Of a stretch of 64,000 nucleotides of DNA, positions 18,587 through 28,049 are shown piece by piece (positions within the stretch are counted from its first letter, which is position 1; each line of letters opens with the position of its first letter). The notes under the pieces were generated by a model. That model was not told the DNA's origin. It worked only from the letters and a program-made list of their open reading frames with translations, and ran no database searches. The DNA comes from Streptomyces sp. NRRL F-5126 (GTDB lineage Bacteria; Actinomycetota; Actinomycetes; Streptomycetales; Streptomycetaceae), in NCBI RefSeq assembly GCF_000721265.1, contig NZ_JOFZ01000012.1:1-64000 (forward strand), in the 5' to 3' direction. The position numbers and the translations under genes are program-made.

Positions 18587-18626
18587 AGGCGGTCAGGCGG
18601 TCAGGAGGTCAGGAGGTCAGGAGGCG
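18587..18626. repeat. Five 8-bp tandem repeats over a stop codon
   Basis: The units AGGCGGTC, AGGCGGTC, AGGAGGTC, AGGAGGTC, AGGAGGCG are exactly in tandem. They cover the stop codon of the 37-residue gene that ends at 18617. Copy number could vary by slippage. Confidence 0.8.
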
Positions 18627-18730
18627 AACGACGCGACGATGCCGATGATCACCAGGATGCCGAAGATGGCTCCGAAGACGGAGAGGAGCTTGCGCTGACT
18701 GTGCTGGGGGGAGGGGTCAAGTACGGGCAT
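18617..18730 (-). CDS. 37-residue membrane protein, SGM_5486-type transporter-associated
   Basis: The 37-residue product (MPVLDPSPQHSQRKLLSVFG, then one helix GAIFGILVIIGIVASFAS) matches what I know as the SGM_5486 family, tiny single-pass proteins encoded next to MFS exporters in Streptomyces. Its ATG lies only 4 bp after the transporter stop codon, and its ribosome-binding site GGGAG sits inside the end of the transporter gene, so the two are co-translated. It may stabilise or regulate the exporter. Confidence 0.75.
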   Translation of the reverse strand: MPVLDPSPQHSQRKLLSVFGAIFGILVIIGIVASFAS

Positions 18731-18734
18731 GGAA

Positions 18735-20063
18735 TCAGTCTCCCACTCCGGCCTCGCGCTCGATCGTCCGGTCCCGTCCCGCGAACCAGCCCACCACCAT
18801 CTGCGGCACCAGCAGCCCACCCATCAGCGCGAGAGGCCAGGTCCAGCCGCCGCTGTGCTGGTACAGGACGCCGACGAGCAGCGGTCCTGGGATCGAGATC
18901 AGGTAGCCGGTGCACTGCGCGAACGCCGACAGCCGCACGACGCCCTGACCGCTGCTCGACCGCATGCCGATCATGGTGAGCGCCAGGGGGAACGAGCAGT
19001 TGGACACCCCGAGCAGCACGGCCCACACCCAGGCCCCGCCCACAGGAGCCGCGTACAGCCCGCCGATGGCGACCAGGCCGCAGACGCACAGCACGACGAC
19101 GATGGGCCCCTGGTGGCTGAGGCGGGTGGCCAGGCCGGGTATGACGAACGCCAGCGGCACGCCCATCACCATGATCACAGCGAGCAGCACGCCCGCGGTG
19201 CCCGCGGACACGCCCGCGTCCCTGAAGCGCTGGGACATCCAGCCCATGGTGATGTACGCCCCGGTGGCCTGGAGACCGAAGAAGACCGCGAGCGACCAGG
19301 CGGTGCGGCTGCGCAGCAGGCTCGGCAGGACGTCGCGCGCCGGCCCGGCGGACGCGCCGCCCGCCTCCTTGCCGGCCGCCTTTTCCCCGTACCCGCTGCG
19401 GTCCCGCACCAGCACCAGCCAGGGCACCAGCGCGACCGCCGCCAGCACGCCCCACGCCGCGAGACCGCTGCGCCAGCCGCCCAGTGCGTGGGCCAGCGGC
19501 ACAGCGGCGGCGGCCGAGCCCGCGGTGCCGAGCGAGAGGGCCATCGAGTAGAGACCCGTCATGGTGCCGACGCGGTCGGGGAAGTACCGCTTGACGATCA
19601 CCGGCATCAGCACGTTGCTCACGGCTATGCCGGCCAGCGCGAGGGCGCTCGCCAGCAGGAACGGCACCGTGCTCGGCACGAACGGCCTGATCAGCAGCCC
19701 GGCGGTGACGGCTGCGAGGCCCGCGCAGACGATCGCGCCCGGTCCGTAGCGCCGGGCGAGCCGGGGAGCGGCGAAGCCGAAGACGGCGAAGCACAGCGGG
19801 GGCACGGAGGTCAGGACGCCCGCGACGCTGCCGCTCATGTGGAGCCCGTCGCGCACCTCTTCGAGCAGCGCACCGAGGCTGCCGATCGCGGGGCGCAGGT
19901 TGAGGGCCGCGAGGAACATGCTGACCGCCACGAACGGCGCCACCCACGCTGCGCGTCGCGCCGCCTGATGGTCCCCCGGGCCACCGGCGGCAGGCACCGG
20001 GGCCGGATCGAGCGCTTCCGTGGTTTCGGTGCCGCGTGTCATGGCATGTGCGTCGTCAGACAT
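18735..20063 (-). CDS. CynX/NimT-family MFS transporter
   Basis: The 442-residue protein has 12 predicted membrane helices and the CynX/NimT-type pattern (AALNLRPAIGSLGALL in helix 1; FGFAAPRLARRYG in loop 2-3; GLQATGAYITMGWMSQ at helix 7). This group transports cyanate, 2-nitroimidazole or similar anions, usually outward; the substrate here is unknown. It is divergent from a GntR regulator across a 90-bp operator-rich region and is followed by the 37-residue partner gene, so the three look like one unit. Confidence 0.88.
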   Translation of the reverse strand: MSDDAHAMTRGTETTEALDPAPVPAAGGPGDHQAARRAAWVAPFVAVSMFLAALNLRPAIGSLGALLEEVRDGLHMSGSVAGVLTSVPPLCFAVFGFAAPRLARRYGPGAIVCAGLAAVTAGLLIRPFVPSTVPFLLASALALAGIAVSNVLMPVIVKRYFPDRVGTMTGLYSMALSLGTAGSAAAAVPLAHALGGWRSGLAAWGVLAAVALVPWLVLVRDRSGYGEKAAGKEAGGASAGPARDVLPSLLRSRTAWSLAVFFGLQATGAYITMGWMSQRFRDAGVSAGTAGVLLAVIMVMGVPLAFVIPGLATRLSHQGPIVVVLCVCGLVAIGGLYAAPVGGAWVWAVLLGVSNCSFPLALTMIGMRSSSGQGVVRLSAFAQCTGYLISIPGPLLVGVLYQHSGGWTWPLALMGGLLVPQMVVGWFAGRDRTIEREAGVGD

Positions 20064-20076
20064 GACACCATCATAG

Positions 20077-20129
20077 AATCATGGGATGATTGGTTGTCCA
20101 TACGGTTGTCCGTGTTATCGCTGTTGTCC
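20077..20129. promoter_or_regulatory. Operator/promoter region between the MFS gene and gntR gene
   Basis: AATCAT GGG ATGATT (20077-20091) is a perfect dyad 14 bp upstream of the transporter start. It is followed by three direct copies of TTGTCC (20094, 20106, 20124). The dyad is a good candidate for the divergent GntR regulator. The AT content is much higher than in surrounding DNA. Confidence 0.55.
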
Positions 20130-20153
20130 GTTTCGCGTATGAGACGAGGACCC

Positions 20154-20855
20154 ATGCCGCTCTCCGCCCCCCGGCGTTCCGCGCTCTCCGACCAGGTGAT
20201 CTCCCAGCTTCGCGGGCAGATCACCTCGGGCGAGTGGCCGGTCGGCTCCCGCATCCCCACGGAGCCGGAGCTGGCCGAGCAGTTCGGCGTCGCACGCAAC
20301 ACCGTCAGGGAGGCCGTCCGCGCGCTCGCGCACACCGGGCTGCTGGCGATCAGGCAGGGCTCCGGCACGTATGTCGCCGCGACGAGCGAGCTCGCCGGTG
20401 TGATGCACCGCAGATTCGCGGGGACCGATCCGCACCACGTGGCGGAGGCGCGCGCCACCCTGGAGTCGTCGGCTGCGAGGTTCGCGGCGCAGCGCCGCAC
20501 GGAACGCGACCTGCGCCAGCTCGACGCGCTGCTCGGTCGGCGCGAGAGCGCGTGGGACGCGCGGGACAAGGAGGCGTTCGTCGCCGCCGACACGGCGCTG
20601 CACCTCGCAGTGGTGTCCGCGGCCCACAACGACGTGCTCACGGCGCTCTACGCCGACCTCGGGGACCTCCTGCGCCAGGCGCTGCGCGACCACGTCACAG
20701 GGCCGCTCGCCCAGCGGGAGCTGATGGACCACACCCCGCTGGTGGACGCGCTGCGGGCGCGGGACGCGGAGGCGGCAGCCGCCGAGGCGGCGGCCTACGC
20801 GCTCAACTGCCTGCCCCAGTACGCGCTGCCGGAGCACGCGCCGGCTCGTGGCTGA
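20154..20855 (+). CDS. GntR-family (FadR-like) transcriptional regulator
   Basis: The 233-residue protein has an N-terminal winged helix typical of GntR (LSDQVISQLRGQITSGEWPVGSRIPTE, then ELAEQFGVARNTVREAVRALA..GLL.IRQGSGTYV) and a C-terminal all-helical FCD ligand domain (EARATLESSAARFAA...F...D.ALHLAVVSAAHN). It should repress the divergent exporter until a ligand binds. CGAGGA precedes the ATG at 20154 closely; an in-frame ATG at 20139 would add 5 residues. Confidence 0.9.
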   Translation: MPLSAPRRSALSDQVISQLRGQITSGEWPVGSRIPTEPELAEQFGVARNTVREAVRALAHTGLLAIRQGSGTYVAATSELAGVMHRRFAGTDPHHVAEARATLESSAARFAAQRRTERDLRQLDALLGRRESAWDARDKEAFVAADTALHLAVVSAAHNDVLTALYADLGDLLRQALRDHVTGPLAQRELMDHTPLVDALRARDAEAAAAEAAAYALNCLPQYALPEHAPARG

Positions 20856-20922
20856 CCACGGATGCGGGCGCCGGTCCGCGTACCGGCGCGGCGGCGTCAC
20901 GAAGCCCGGCCGCCTCCTGCCC

Positions 20923-20951
20923 GCCCCCTGGCGGAAGGATCCGCCGGGGGC
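20923..20951. terminator. Terminator between gntR-type gene and fabI
   Basis: GCCCCC-T-GGCGGA pairs with TCCGCCGGGGGC around AGGA, with one bulged T. It lies between convergent genes, so it may stop both transcripts. Confidence 0.65.
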
Positions 20952-20995
20952 AGGTGCGCGGGGAGGTGCCGGGCTTTCGCGAGTCGCCGGTGCGG

Positions 20996-21769
20996 TCAGG
21001 CGCCCATCATGTGCACGCCGCCGTCGACGTGCACGATCTCGCCCGTCGTGCGGGGGAAGAAGTCCGAGAGCAGCGCGACGATGCCGCGGCCCGCGGGCTC
21101 CGGGTCGCTCAGCTCCCAGCCGATGGGGGCGCGGTCGTTCCAGACGTCCGCCAGCTCGCTGAAGCCCGGGATGGACTTGGCCGCCATGGAGCCGAGGGGG
21201 CCCGCGGAGATCAGGTTGCACCGGATGTTCTTCGCGCCGAGGTCACGGGCGACGTAGCGGCTCGTCGACTCGAGCGCGGCCTTGGCGACGCCCATCCAGT
21301 CGTACTTGGGCCACGCGACCTGGGCGTCGAAGGTGAGGCCGACGACCGAGCCGCCGCGGCGCTCCATGAGCGGCAGGCAGGCCATGGTCAGGGACTTCAG
21401 CGAGTACGCGGAGACGTGCACGGCCGTGGCGACGTCGTCCCACCCGGCCTCCAGGAAGTTGAAGACACCCTGCGGGCCGAACGCGATCGAGTGCACGACA
21501 CCGTCGAGGCTCGCGTCCTCACCGAGGTGCTCGCGCACCCTGGCCTCCAGGCCGTCCAGGTGCTCCTGGTTGGTGACGTCCAGCTCGATGACGGGCGCGG
21601 GCTTGGGCAGCCGGCGGGAGATGCGCTCGACGAGGGAGAGGCGGCCGAAGCCGGTGAGGATGACCTCAGCCCCCTCCTCCTGGGCGATCTTGGCGGCCTG
21701 GAAGGCGATGGACGCCTCGGTGAGGACACCGGTCACGAGGATGCGCTTGCCGGCGAGGATTCCACTCAT
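20996..21769 (-). CDS. fabI: Enoyl-[acyl-carrier-protein] reductase (NADH)
   Basis: The 257-residue protein is a FabI-type enoyl-ACP reductase, the final step of each type II fatty-acid elongation cycle. It shows the family's GKRILVTGV.TEASIAFQ start (Ser-Ile in place of a GxGxxG glycine), HSIAFGP, VGLTFDAQ..WPKYDWMGVAKAALE (catalytic Tyr and Lys as Y-x6-K) and RCNLISAGPLGSMAAK. The ATG is 4 bp after the fabG stop, so the two are one operon. Confidence 0.95.
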   Translation of the reverse strand: MSGILAGKRILVTGVLTEASIAFQAAKIAQEEGAEVILTGFGRLSLVERISRRLPKPAPVIELDVTNQEHLDGLEARVREHLGEDASLDGVVHSIAFGPQGVFNFLEAGWDDVATAVHVSAYSLKSLTMACLPLMERRGGSVVGLTFDAQVAWPKYDWMGVAKAALESTSRYVARDLGAKNIRCNLISAGPLGSMAAKSIPGFSELADVWNDRAPIGWELSDPEPAGRGIVALLSDFFPRTTGEIVHVDGGVHMMGA

Positions 21770-21773
21770 GTGA

Positions 21774-22532
<759 letters not shown>

Positions 22533-22649
22533 CTATCGGTTGGCGGGCCGCGACCGGGGATCGCCCCCCGACAGGGCCGGGAGACCCTCTCTGTCGGAAA
22601 CCTACAGTTCCCGCCCGTTCGGCCACGGGCGCGCTGTCGGTGGCTCGTG

Positions 22650-22691
22650 GTTCACTGCCGGATGCACGATGTTGACTGCCGCATACACGAT
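22650..22691. repeat. Tandem 21-bp direct repeat upstream of the tldD-like gene
   Basis: Two adjacent 21-bp copies (22650-22670 and 22671-22691) beginning GTTCACTGCCGGAT and GTTGACTGCCGCAT differ at only 3 positions. They end 28 bp before the tldD-like start. Two helical turns per unit would suit a regulator binding on one DNA face. Confidence 0.7.
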
Positions 22692-22719
22692 GCCGTGCCG
22701 GAACCGGGGAGTGGCCGCT

Positions 22720-24246
22720 GTGCGCCATGAGGTAGACCAGTCGTTCCTTGAACTGCCGCTGCGTTCGCTGGCGGACGCAGCGCTCGCCCGGGCGCGCTCG
22801 CTCGGGGCCGAACACGCCGATTTCCGCTTCGAGCGCGTGCGGTACGCGTCCTGGCGGCTGCGGGACGCGAGACCGTCGGGCTCGTCCGACACGACCGACC
22901 TGGGGTACGCGGTGCGGGTGGTGCACGGCGGGGCCTGGGGGTTCGCCTCGGGCGTCGACCTGTCGGCGGACGCGGCGGCGCGCGTGGCATCGCAGGCGGT
23001 GTCCATGGCGAGGCTGTCCGCGCGTGTCATCGCGGCCGCCGGTTCCGACGAGCGGGTCGAGCTCGCGGACGAGCCGGTGCACGCCGAGCGCACATGGGTC
23101 TCGTCGTACGAGATCGATCCCTTCGAGGTGCCCGCCGAGGAGAAGAGCGGGCTGCTCGCGGAGTGGTCGGCCCGGCTGCTGCGCGCGGACGGCGTCGCAC
23201 ATGTGGACGCGTCGCTGATGACGGTCCACGAGAACAAGTTCTACGCGGACACGGCGGGCACGGTCACGACCCAGCAGCGCGTCCGGCTGCACCCGGTGCT
23301 CACGGCCGTGGCCGTGGACGCCGAGAGCGGCGGGTTCGACTCGATGCGCACGCTCGCGCCTCCGGCGGGGCGCGGCTGGGAGTACCTGCGGGGCACCGGC
23401 TGGGACTGGGAGGGCGAGCTGGAGCGCATCCCCGGGCTGCTCGCGGAGAAGATGCGGGCGCCGAGCGTCCGGGCCGGCCGCTACGACCTGGTGGTCGACC
23501 CGTCCAACCTGTGGCTGACAATCCACGAGTCGGTCGGCCACGCCACGGAACTCGACCGCGCGCTCGGCTACGAGGCGGCGTACGCGGGCACGTCGTTCGC
23601 GACGTTCGACCGGCTGGGCTCGCTGGCGTACGGCTCGCCGGTGATGCAGGTGACGGGCGACAGGACGGCGGAGCACGGCCTGGCCACGATCGGGTACGAC
23701 GACGAGGGCGTCGAGGCGCAGTCGTGGGACCTCGTCAGGGACGGCACGCTCGTCGGCTACCAGCTGGACCGCAGGATCGCCCGTCTGACGGGCTTCGAGC
23801 GGTCCAACGGCTGTGCGTACGCCGACTCCCCCGGCCACGTCCCGGTGCAGCGCATGGCGAACGTCTCGCTGCGCCCTGACGCCGCCGACGTGTCGACGCA
23901 GGACCTGATCGCCGGCGTGGAGGACGGCATCTACGTGGTGGGCGACCGGTCCTGGTCGATCGACATGCAGCGCTACAACTTCCAGTTCACCGGGCAGCGC
24001 TTCTACCGCATCGAGCACGGCAGGCTCGCGGCCCAGCTGCGCGACGTCGCCTACCAGGCCACGACGACCGACTTCTGGGGCTCCATGGAGGCGGTCGGCG
24101 GGCCTCGCACGTACGTGCTGGGTGGCGCCTTCAACTGCGGGAAGGCCCAGCCGGGCCAGGTCGCCTCCGTCTCGCACGGCTGCCCCTCCGCCCTGTTCAG
24201 GAACGTGAACATCCTCAACACGGCCGAGGAGGGCGGGCGTCCGTGA
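22720..24246 (+). CDS. tldD: TldD-family metalloprotease subunit
   Basis: The 508-residue protein is TldD, the catalytic half of the TldD/TldE zinc protease, which degrades unfolded peptides and matures some ribosomal peptides. The zinc site HESVGHATELDRALGYE (HExxxH near residue 270) is intact, followed by VTGDRT and SNGCAYADSPGHVPVQRM and the end signature KAQPGQVASVSHGCPSALF. GGGGAG lies 8 nt before the GTG. The partner TldE is encoded 1 kb downstream, with an unknown gene between. Confidence 0.9.
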   Translation: MRHEVDQSFLELPLRSLADAALARARSLGAEHADFRFERVRYASWRLRDARPSGSSDTTDLGYAVRVVHGGAWGFASGVDLSADAAARVASQAVSMARLSARVIAAAGSDERVELADEPVHAERTWVSSYEIDPFEVPAEEKSGLLAEWSARLLRADGVAHVDASLMTVHENKFYADTAGTVTTQQRVRLHPVLTAVAVDAESGGFDSMRTLAPPAGRGWEYLRGTGWDWEGELERIPGLLAEKMRAPSVRAGRYDLVVDPSNLWLTIHESVGHATELDRALGYEAAYAGTSFATFDRLGSLAYGSPVMQVTGDRTAEHGLATIGYDDEGVEAQSWDLVRDGTLVGYQLDRRIARLTGFERSNGCAYADSPGHVPVQRMANVSLRPDAADVSTQDLIAGVEDGIYVVGDRSWSIDMQRYNFQFTGQRFYRIEHGRLAAQLRDVAYQATTTDFWGSMEAVGGPRTYVLGGAFNCGKAQPGQVASVSHGCPSALFRNVNILNTAEEGGRP

Positions 24247-24380
24247 CGGCAGCCCCCGTCGGCGCATCACCCCCGGCGCACCGCTCGTTCCCTATCATCG
24301 GAGATGTGCACTATTGGTCTCTTCGAGTTGCATTTCGGCACACGGGTCACTGAGGGCGACTTGGCCCCGTTAGTGCCCTT

Positions 24381-25175
24381 ATGGAGCCACGCGATTACTG
24401 GGACCGCAACGCCGTGCTCGCCGAGGCGTTCTGCGCCTGCGACGAACAAGTACGCCAGGCGCAGGCCGTCCTGGACGAGCGGCAGGTCGAGCGCAGCCGG
24501 ACGCTCGCCGCCTTCGCCATCACCGTCGGCGACGACGGGACGGTCGCGCACCTGATGGGCCTCGGCGAGCGCGAGGTGCGCCTCGCACGCCGGACGGTCG
24601 GCAAGACGGACGCGCGTGACGTGGCCCAGGAACTGCTCGCGCGCCCGCCGCAGCCGGCGAACCGGGACGGCGCCGAAGTGCCCGCCGCCACGGCGCCGCA
24701 GCAGCCGCAGGAGACGACCTCGCCGCTGGCGCTCGCCCTTGGCCAGGGCGCTACGGCACAGCAGCCCCAGGATCCTGCCCTGGAGCCGGAGGCACAGTCG
24801 CCCTCCCCCCTGCCGCACCAGCGCAGGGAGACGCTGCTTCCGACTCCCGCGTCACAAACGGCGCAGGGCGCCCACGAGTTCGACTCGGAGAACACCGTGT
24901 CGTGGTCGCCGAGCATGGACTCCGTCCTGGTGTGGAGCTGGAGATCCAACCTGGACCTGCACACCGTCGCCGCCGAACTCGGCCTCGACCTGAGGTCGCT
25001 GCTCCTGCGCACCCAGACGCTCGCCGAGGAGGGCAGGCTCGGCATGGAGCCGGAGGTCGTCCACGACAGCCACAGCCACGCGGCGGAGGACAACCAGCCG
25101 GGCAGGCACCGCAGGCACTACGCGGAGGGCTATGCGACGTTCGCCAACACCACGGCGTTCCCCGCCTATTCGTGA
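24381..25175 (+). CDS. Unknown protein between TldD and TldE genes (264 aa)
   Basis: I do not recognise a named family. The N-terminal about 90 residues are charged and helical (MEPRDYWDRNAVLAEAFCAC; QVRQAQAVLDERQVERSRTL; IGLGEREVRLARRTVGK-like), resembling small helix-turn-helix proteins. A Pro/Gln/Ala-rich linker follows (about 95-170). The C terminus (WSPSMDSVLVWSWRSNLDLHTVAAELGLDLRSLLLR) looks like a second small helical domain of the kind that recognises DNA or partner helices. No ribosome-binding site is obvious at the ATG. I infer a DNA-binding or adaptor role only from this architecture. Confidence 0.7.
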   Translation: MEPRDYWDRNAVLAEAFCACDEQVRQAQAVLDERQVERSRTLAAFAITVGDDGTVAHLMGLGEREVRLARRTVGKTDARDVAQELLARPPQPANRDGAEVPAATAPQQPQETTSPLALALGQGATAQQPQDPALEPEAQSPSPLPHQRRETLLPTPASQTAQGAHEFDSENTVSWSPSMDSVLVWSWRSNLDLHTVAAELGLDLRSLLLRTQTLAEEGRLGMEPEVVHDSHSHAAEDNQPGRHRRHYAEGYATFANTTAFPAYS

Positions 25176-25266
25176 TTCCGGTCCGGATTCCGGTCCGGCG
25201 GCCTCCCGGTGGCGCCGCCGCGCCACGTAGAGTCCACAGTCCGCACACGACGCAGGAGGCCGGGCG

Positions 25267-26670
25267 ATGAGCGCTGTCAGCAAACCGCACGAGATCGTGG
25301 AACGCGCCCTCGCCCTGGCCACGTCCGACGGCTGCGTCGTGATCGCCGAGGAGCACTCCTCGGCCAACCTCCGCTGGGCTGGCAACGCGCTCACCACCAA
25401 CGGGGTCACCCGCGGCAGGTCCCTGACGGTCGTCGCCACGGTCGACGGCGCGCGGGGCGCCGCGTCGGGCGTCGTCTCGCGCTCCGCCGTCACCGCCGAT
25501 GACCTGGAACCGCTCGTGCGGGCCGCCGAGGCCGCGGCCCGCACCGCGGCGCCCGCCGACGACGCGCGTCCCCTGATCGACGGGGACGAGGCGTCCGACG
25601 ACTTCACGGGCGCCCCGGTCCTGACCACGTCCGCCGTCTTCGACGCCTTCGCGCCGCGCCTCGGAGAGTCCTTCGCCCGCGCCCGCGAGCAGGGCCGCGA
25701 GCTGTACGGCTTCGCGAACCACGAGCTCACGTCGACCTACCTCGGCACCTCCACGGGCGTGCGGCTGCGCCACGACCAGCCGAGCGGCACGCTCGAGATG
25801 AACGCCAAGTCCCACGGCGGCACCAGGTCCGCCTGGGCCGGCCACCCGACCCGGGACTTCGCGGACATCGACCCGCTCGCCGTCGACGAGGAGCTGGCGC
25901 GCCGCCTCGCCTGGGCGAAACGCAAGGTGGAGCTGCCGGCGGGCAGGTACGAGACGCTGCTGCCGCCGACCGCCGTGGCCGACCTGCTGATCTACCAGCT
26001 GTGGTCGTCCGCGGCGCGTAACGCGGCGGAGGGCCGCACGGTCTTCTCCAGGCCCGGCGGCGGCACGCGCGTCGGCGAGCGGCTGACCGGCCTGCCGCTC
26101 TCGCTGCGCAGCGACCCCGACGAGCCCGGCCTGGAGTGCGCGCCGTTCGTCGTGGCCCACGCGTCGGGCGACGACCTGTCGGTCTTCGACAACGGCCTGC
26201 CGCTGACGGCCACGAACTGGATCAGGGAGGGCCGCCTCGACCGGCTGGTCACCACGCGCCACAGCGCCGGTCTGACGGGCCTGCCGGTGGCGCCGCCCAT
26301 CGGAAACCTCGTGCTCGACGGCCTCGGCGAGGGCGTGGGTGAGCGCTCCCTCGACGAGATGGTGGCGGGCACGGAGCGCGGGCTGCTGCTCACGTCGATG
26401 TGGTACATCCGCGAGGTCGACCCGGCGACGCTGCTGCTCACCGGGCTGACGAGGGACGGCGTCTACCTCGTGGAGGGCGGCGAGGTCGTCGGCGAGGTCA
26501 ACAACTTCCGCTTCAACGAGTCGCCGGTCGGCCTGCTGTCCCGCGTCACGGAGGCCGGGCGTACGGAGCGGACGCTGCCGCGCGAGTGGGGCGACTGGTT
26601 CACCCGGGCCGCGATGCCGCCGCTGCGCGTGCCCGACTTCAACATGAGCTCGGTCAGCAAGGGCGTGTGA
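25267..26670 (+). CDS. tldE: TldE/PmbA-family metalloprotease subunit
   Basis: The 467-residue protein is the PmbA/TldE type that lacks the HExxxH zinc site and pairs with TldD. Visible blocks: HEIVERALALA near the start, ANLRWAGNALTTNGVTRGRSLTV, TGVRLRHDQPSG, LTSMWYIREVDPATLLLTGLTRDGVYLVEGGEV and the C-terminal MPPLRVPDFNMSSVSKGV. AGGAGG is 7 nt before the ATG. It forms a split operon with the TldD gene. Confidence 0.9.
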   Translation: MSAVSKPHEIVERALALATSDGCVVIAEEHSSANLRWAGNALTTNGVTRGRSLTVVATVDGARGAASGVVSRSAVTADDLEPLVRAAEAAARTAAPADDARPLIDGDEASDDFTGAPVLTTSAVFDAFAPRLGESFARAREQGRELYGFANHELTSTYLGTSTGVRLRHDQPSGTLEMNAKSHGGTRSAWAGHPTRDFADIDPLAVDEELARRLAWAKRKVELPAGRYETLLPPTAVADLLIYQLWSSAARNAAEGRTVFSRPGGGTRVGERLTGLPLSLRSDPDEPGLECAPFVVAHASGDDLSVFDNGLPLTATNWIREGRLDRLVTTRHSAGLTGLPVAPPIGNLVLDGLGEGVGERSLDEMVAGTERGLLLTSMWYIREVDPATLLLTGLTRDGVYLVEGGEVVGEVNNFRFNESPVGLLSRVTEAGRTERTLPREWGDWFTRAAMPPLRVPDFNMSSVSKGV

Positions 26671-26680
26671 GACGGCCGTC

Positions 26681-26720
26681 TAGAATCGGATACGAGCCTC
26701 CGGACCTCTCCGGGGGCTTT
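26681..26720 (+). promoter_or_regulatory. tyrS promoter -10 and leader hairpin
   Basis: TAGAAT (26681-26686) looks like a -10 box. GCCTCCGG (26696-26703) pairs with CCGGGGGC (26710-26717), followed by TTT, just before the tyrS ribosome-binding site (GAGGAG). I see no T-box sequence, so any attenuation would use another mechanism. Confidence 0.4.
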
Positions 26721-26740
26721 GATCCCCTTCAAGAGGAGAC

Positions 26741-28015
26741 ATGAGCACCGTGACGGACATCGTCGACGACCTGCAGTGGCGCGGCCTCCTCGCCGTGTCC
26801 ACTGACGAGGACGCACTGCGCAAGGCGTTCGCGGACGGTCCCGTCACGGTCTATTGCGGCTTCGACCCGACCGCGCCGAGCATGCACATCGGCAACCTCG
26901 TGCAGATCCTCACGGTCCGCCGCCTCCAGCAGGCTGGTCATCGCCCGCTGGCGCTGGTGGGCGGCGCGACGGGGCTGATCGGCGACCCGAAGCCGACGTC
27001 GGAGCGCACGCTGAACGCTCCCGAGGTCGTCGCCGACTGGGTCGACCGGTTCAGGCGGCAGCTCCAGCCGTACTTCGCGTTCGAGGGGCCGAACGCGGCG
27101 ATCGTGGTGAACAACCTCGACTGGACGTCCGGGCTGTCCGCGATCGAGTTCCTGCGGGACGTCGGCAAGCACTTCCGGGTCAACAAGATGATCTCCAAGG
27201 AGGCGGTCTCCCGCCGCCTCAACTCCGACCAGGGCATCAGCTACACGGAGTTCAGCTACCAGATCCTCCAGGGCATGGACTTCCTGAGGCTGTACCAGCA
27301 GCACGGCTGCACCATGCAGACCGGCGGCAGCGACCAGTGGGGGAATCTCACGGCCGGGGTCGACCTGATCCACCGCGTCGAGGGCGAGTCCGTGCACGCC
27401 CTGGCGACGCCGCTGCTGACCAAGGCGGACGGCACGAAGTTCGGCAAGACCGAGGGCGGCGCCATCTGGCTCGACCCGGAGATGTACTCGCCGTACGCCT
27501 TCTACCAGTTCTTGCTCAACACGGACGACCGGGACGTCTCCCGGTTCGCGCGGATCTTCAGCTTCAGGTCGCGCGAGGAGCTGGAAGAGCTGGAGGAGCA
27601 GACGCGCGAGCGTCCGCAGGCGCGCGCGGCGCAGCGCGCGCTCGCCGAGGAGCTCACGACGCTGGTGCACGGCGCCGGCCAGTGCGCCGCCGCGATCGCC
27701 GCGTCGAAGGCCCTGTTCGGCCAGGGCGACCTGGCGGGACTCGACGAGGCGACGCTGCGGGCCGCGCTCGCCGAGCTGCCGTCCGCGCGGGTCACGCGCT
27801 CGGCGACGATCGCGGACCTGCTCACCGAGACGGGTCTCGCGCCGAGCAAGTCGGCCGCACGCCGGACGGTCAAGGAGGGCGGCGCCTACGTGAACAACGC
27901 GAAGGCCGCCGACGCCGACGCGGCCCTGGACGCCGGCGACCTGCTGCACGGACGGTGGCTGGTGCTGCGCAGGGGCAAGAGGAACCTGGCCGCTGTCGAG
28001 GTCACCGGCGCCTGA
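26741..28015 (+). CDS. tyrS: Tyrosyl-tRNA synthetase
   Basis: The 424-residue class I synthetase charges tRNA-Tyr. It has the HIGH-type motif as HIGN (about residue 47), substrate residues in YCGFDPTAPS, GGSDQWGN, and KFGKT as the KMSKS loop. The C-terminal S4 RNA-binding domain runs SKSAARRTVKEGGAYVNN onwards. Length and order match bacterial TyrS. GAGGAG stands immediately before the ATG. It converges on the GlsB-type gene. Confidence 0.96.
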   Translation: MSTVTDIVDDLQWRGLLAVSTDEDALRKAFADGPVTVYCGFDPTAPSMHIGNLVQILTVRRLQQAGHRPLALVGGATGLIGDPKPTSERTLNAPEVVADWVDRFRRQLQPYFAFEGPNAAIVVNNLDWTSGLSAIEFLRDVGKHFRVNKMISKEAVSRRLNSDQGISYTEFSYQILQGMDFLRLYQQHGCTMQTGGSDQWGNLTAGVDLIHRVEGESVHALATPLLTKADGTKFGKTEGGAIWLDPEMYSPYAFYQFLLNTDDRDVSRFARIFSFRSREELEELEEQTRERPQARAAQRALAEELTTLVHGAGQCAAAIAASKALFGQGDLAGLDEATLRAALAELPSARVTRSATIADLLTETGLAPSKSAARRTVKEGGAYVNNAKAADADAALDAGDLLHGRWLVLRRGKRNLAAVEVTGA

Positions 28016-28049
28016 CGGCCCCCGGGCACCCGCGGGCGGGCGCGGGCGG

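Noticed and set aside
26691..26740. T-box riboswitch before tyrS
   Set aside because: There is no T-box sequence or specifier stem; only a short hairpin and a ribosome-binding site.
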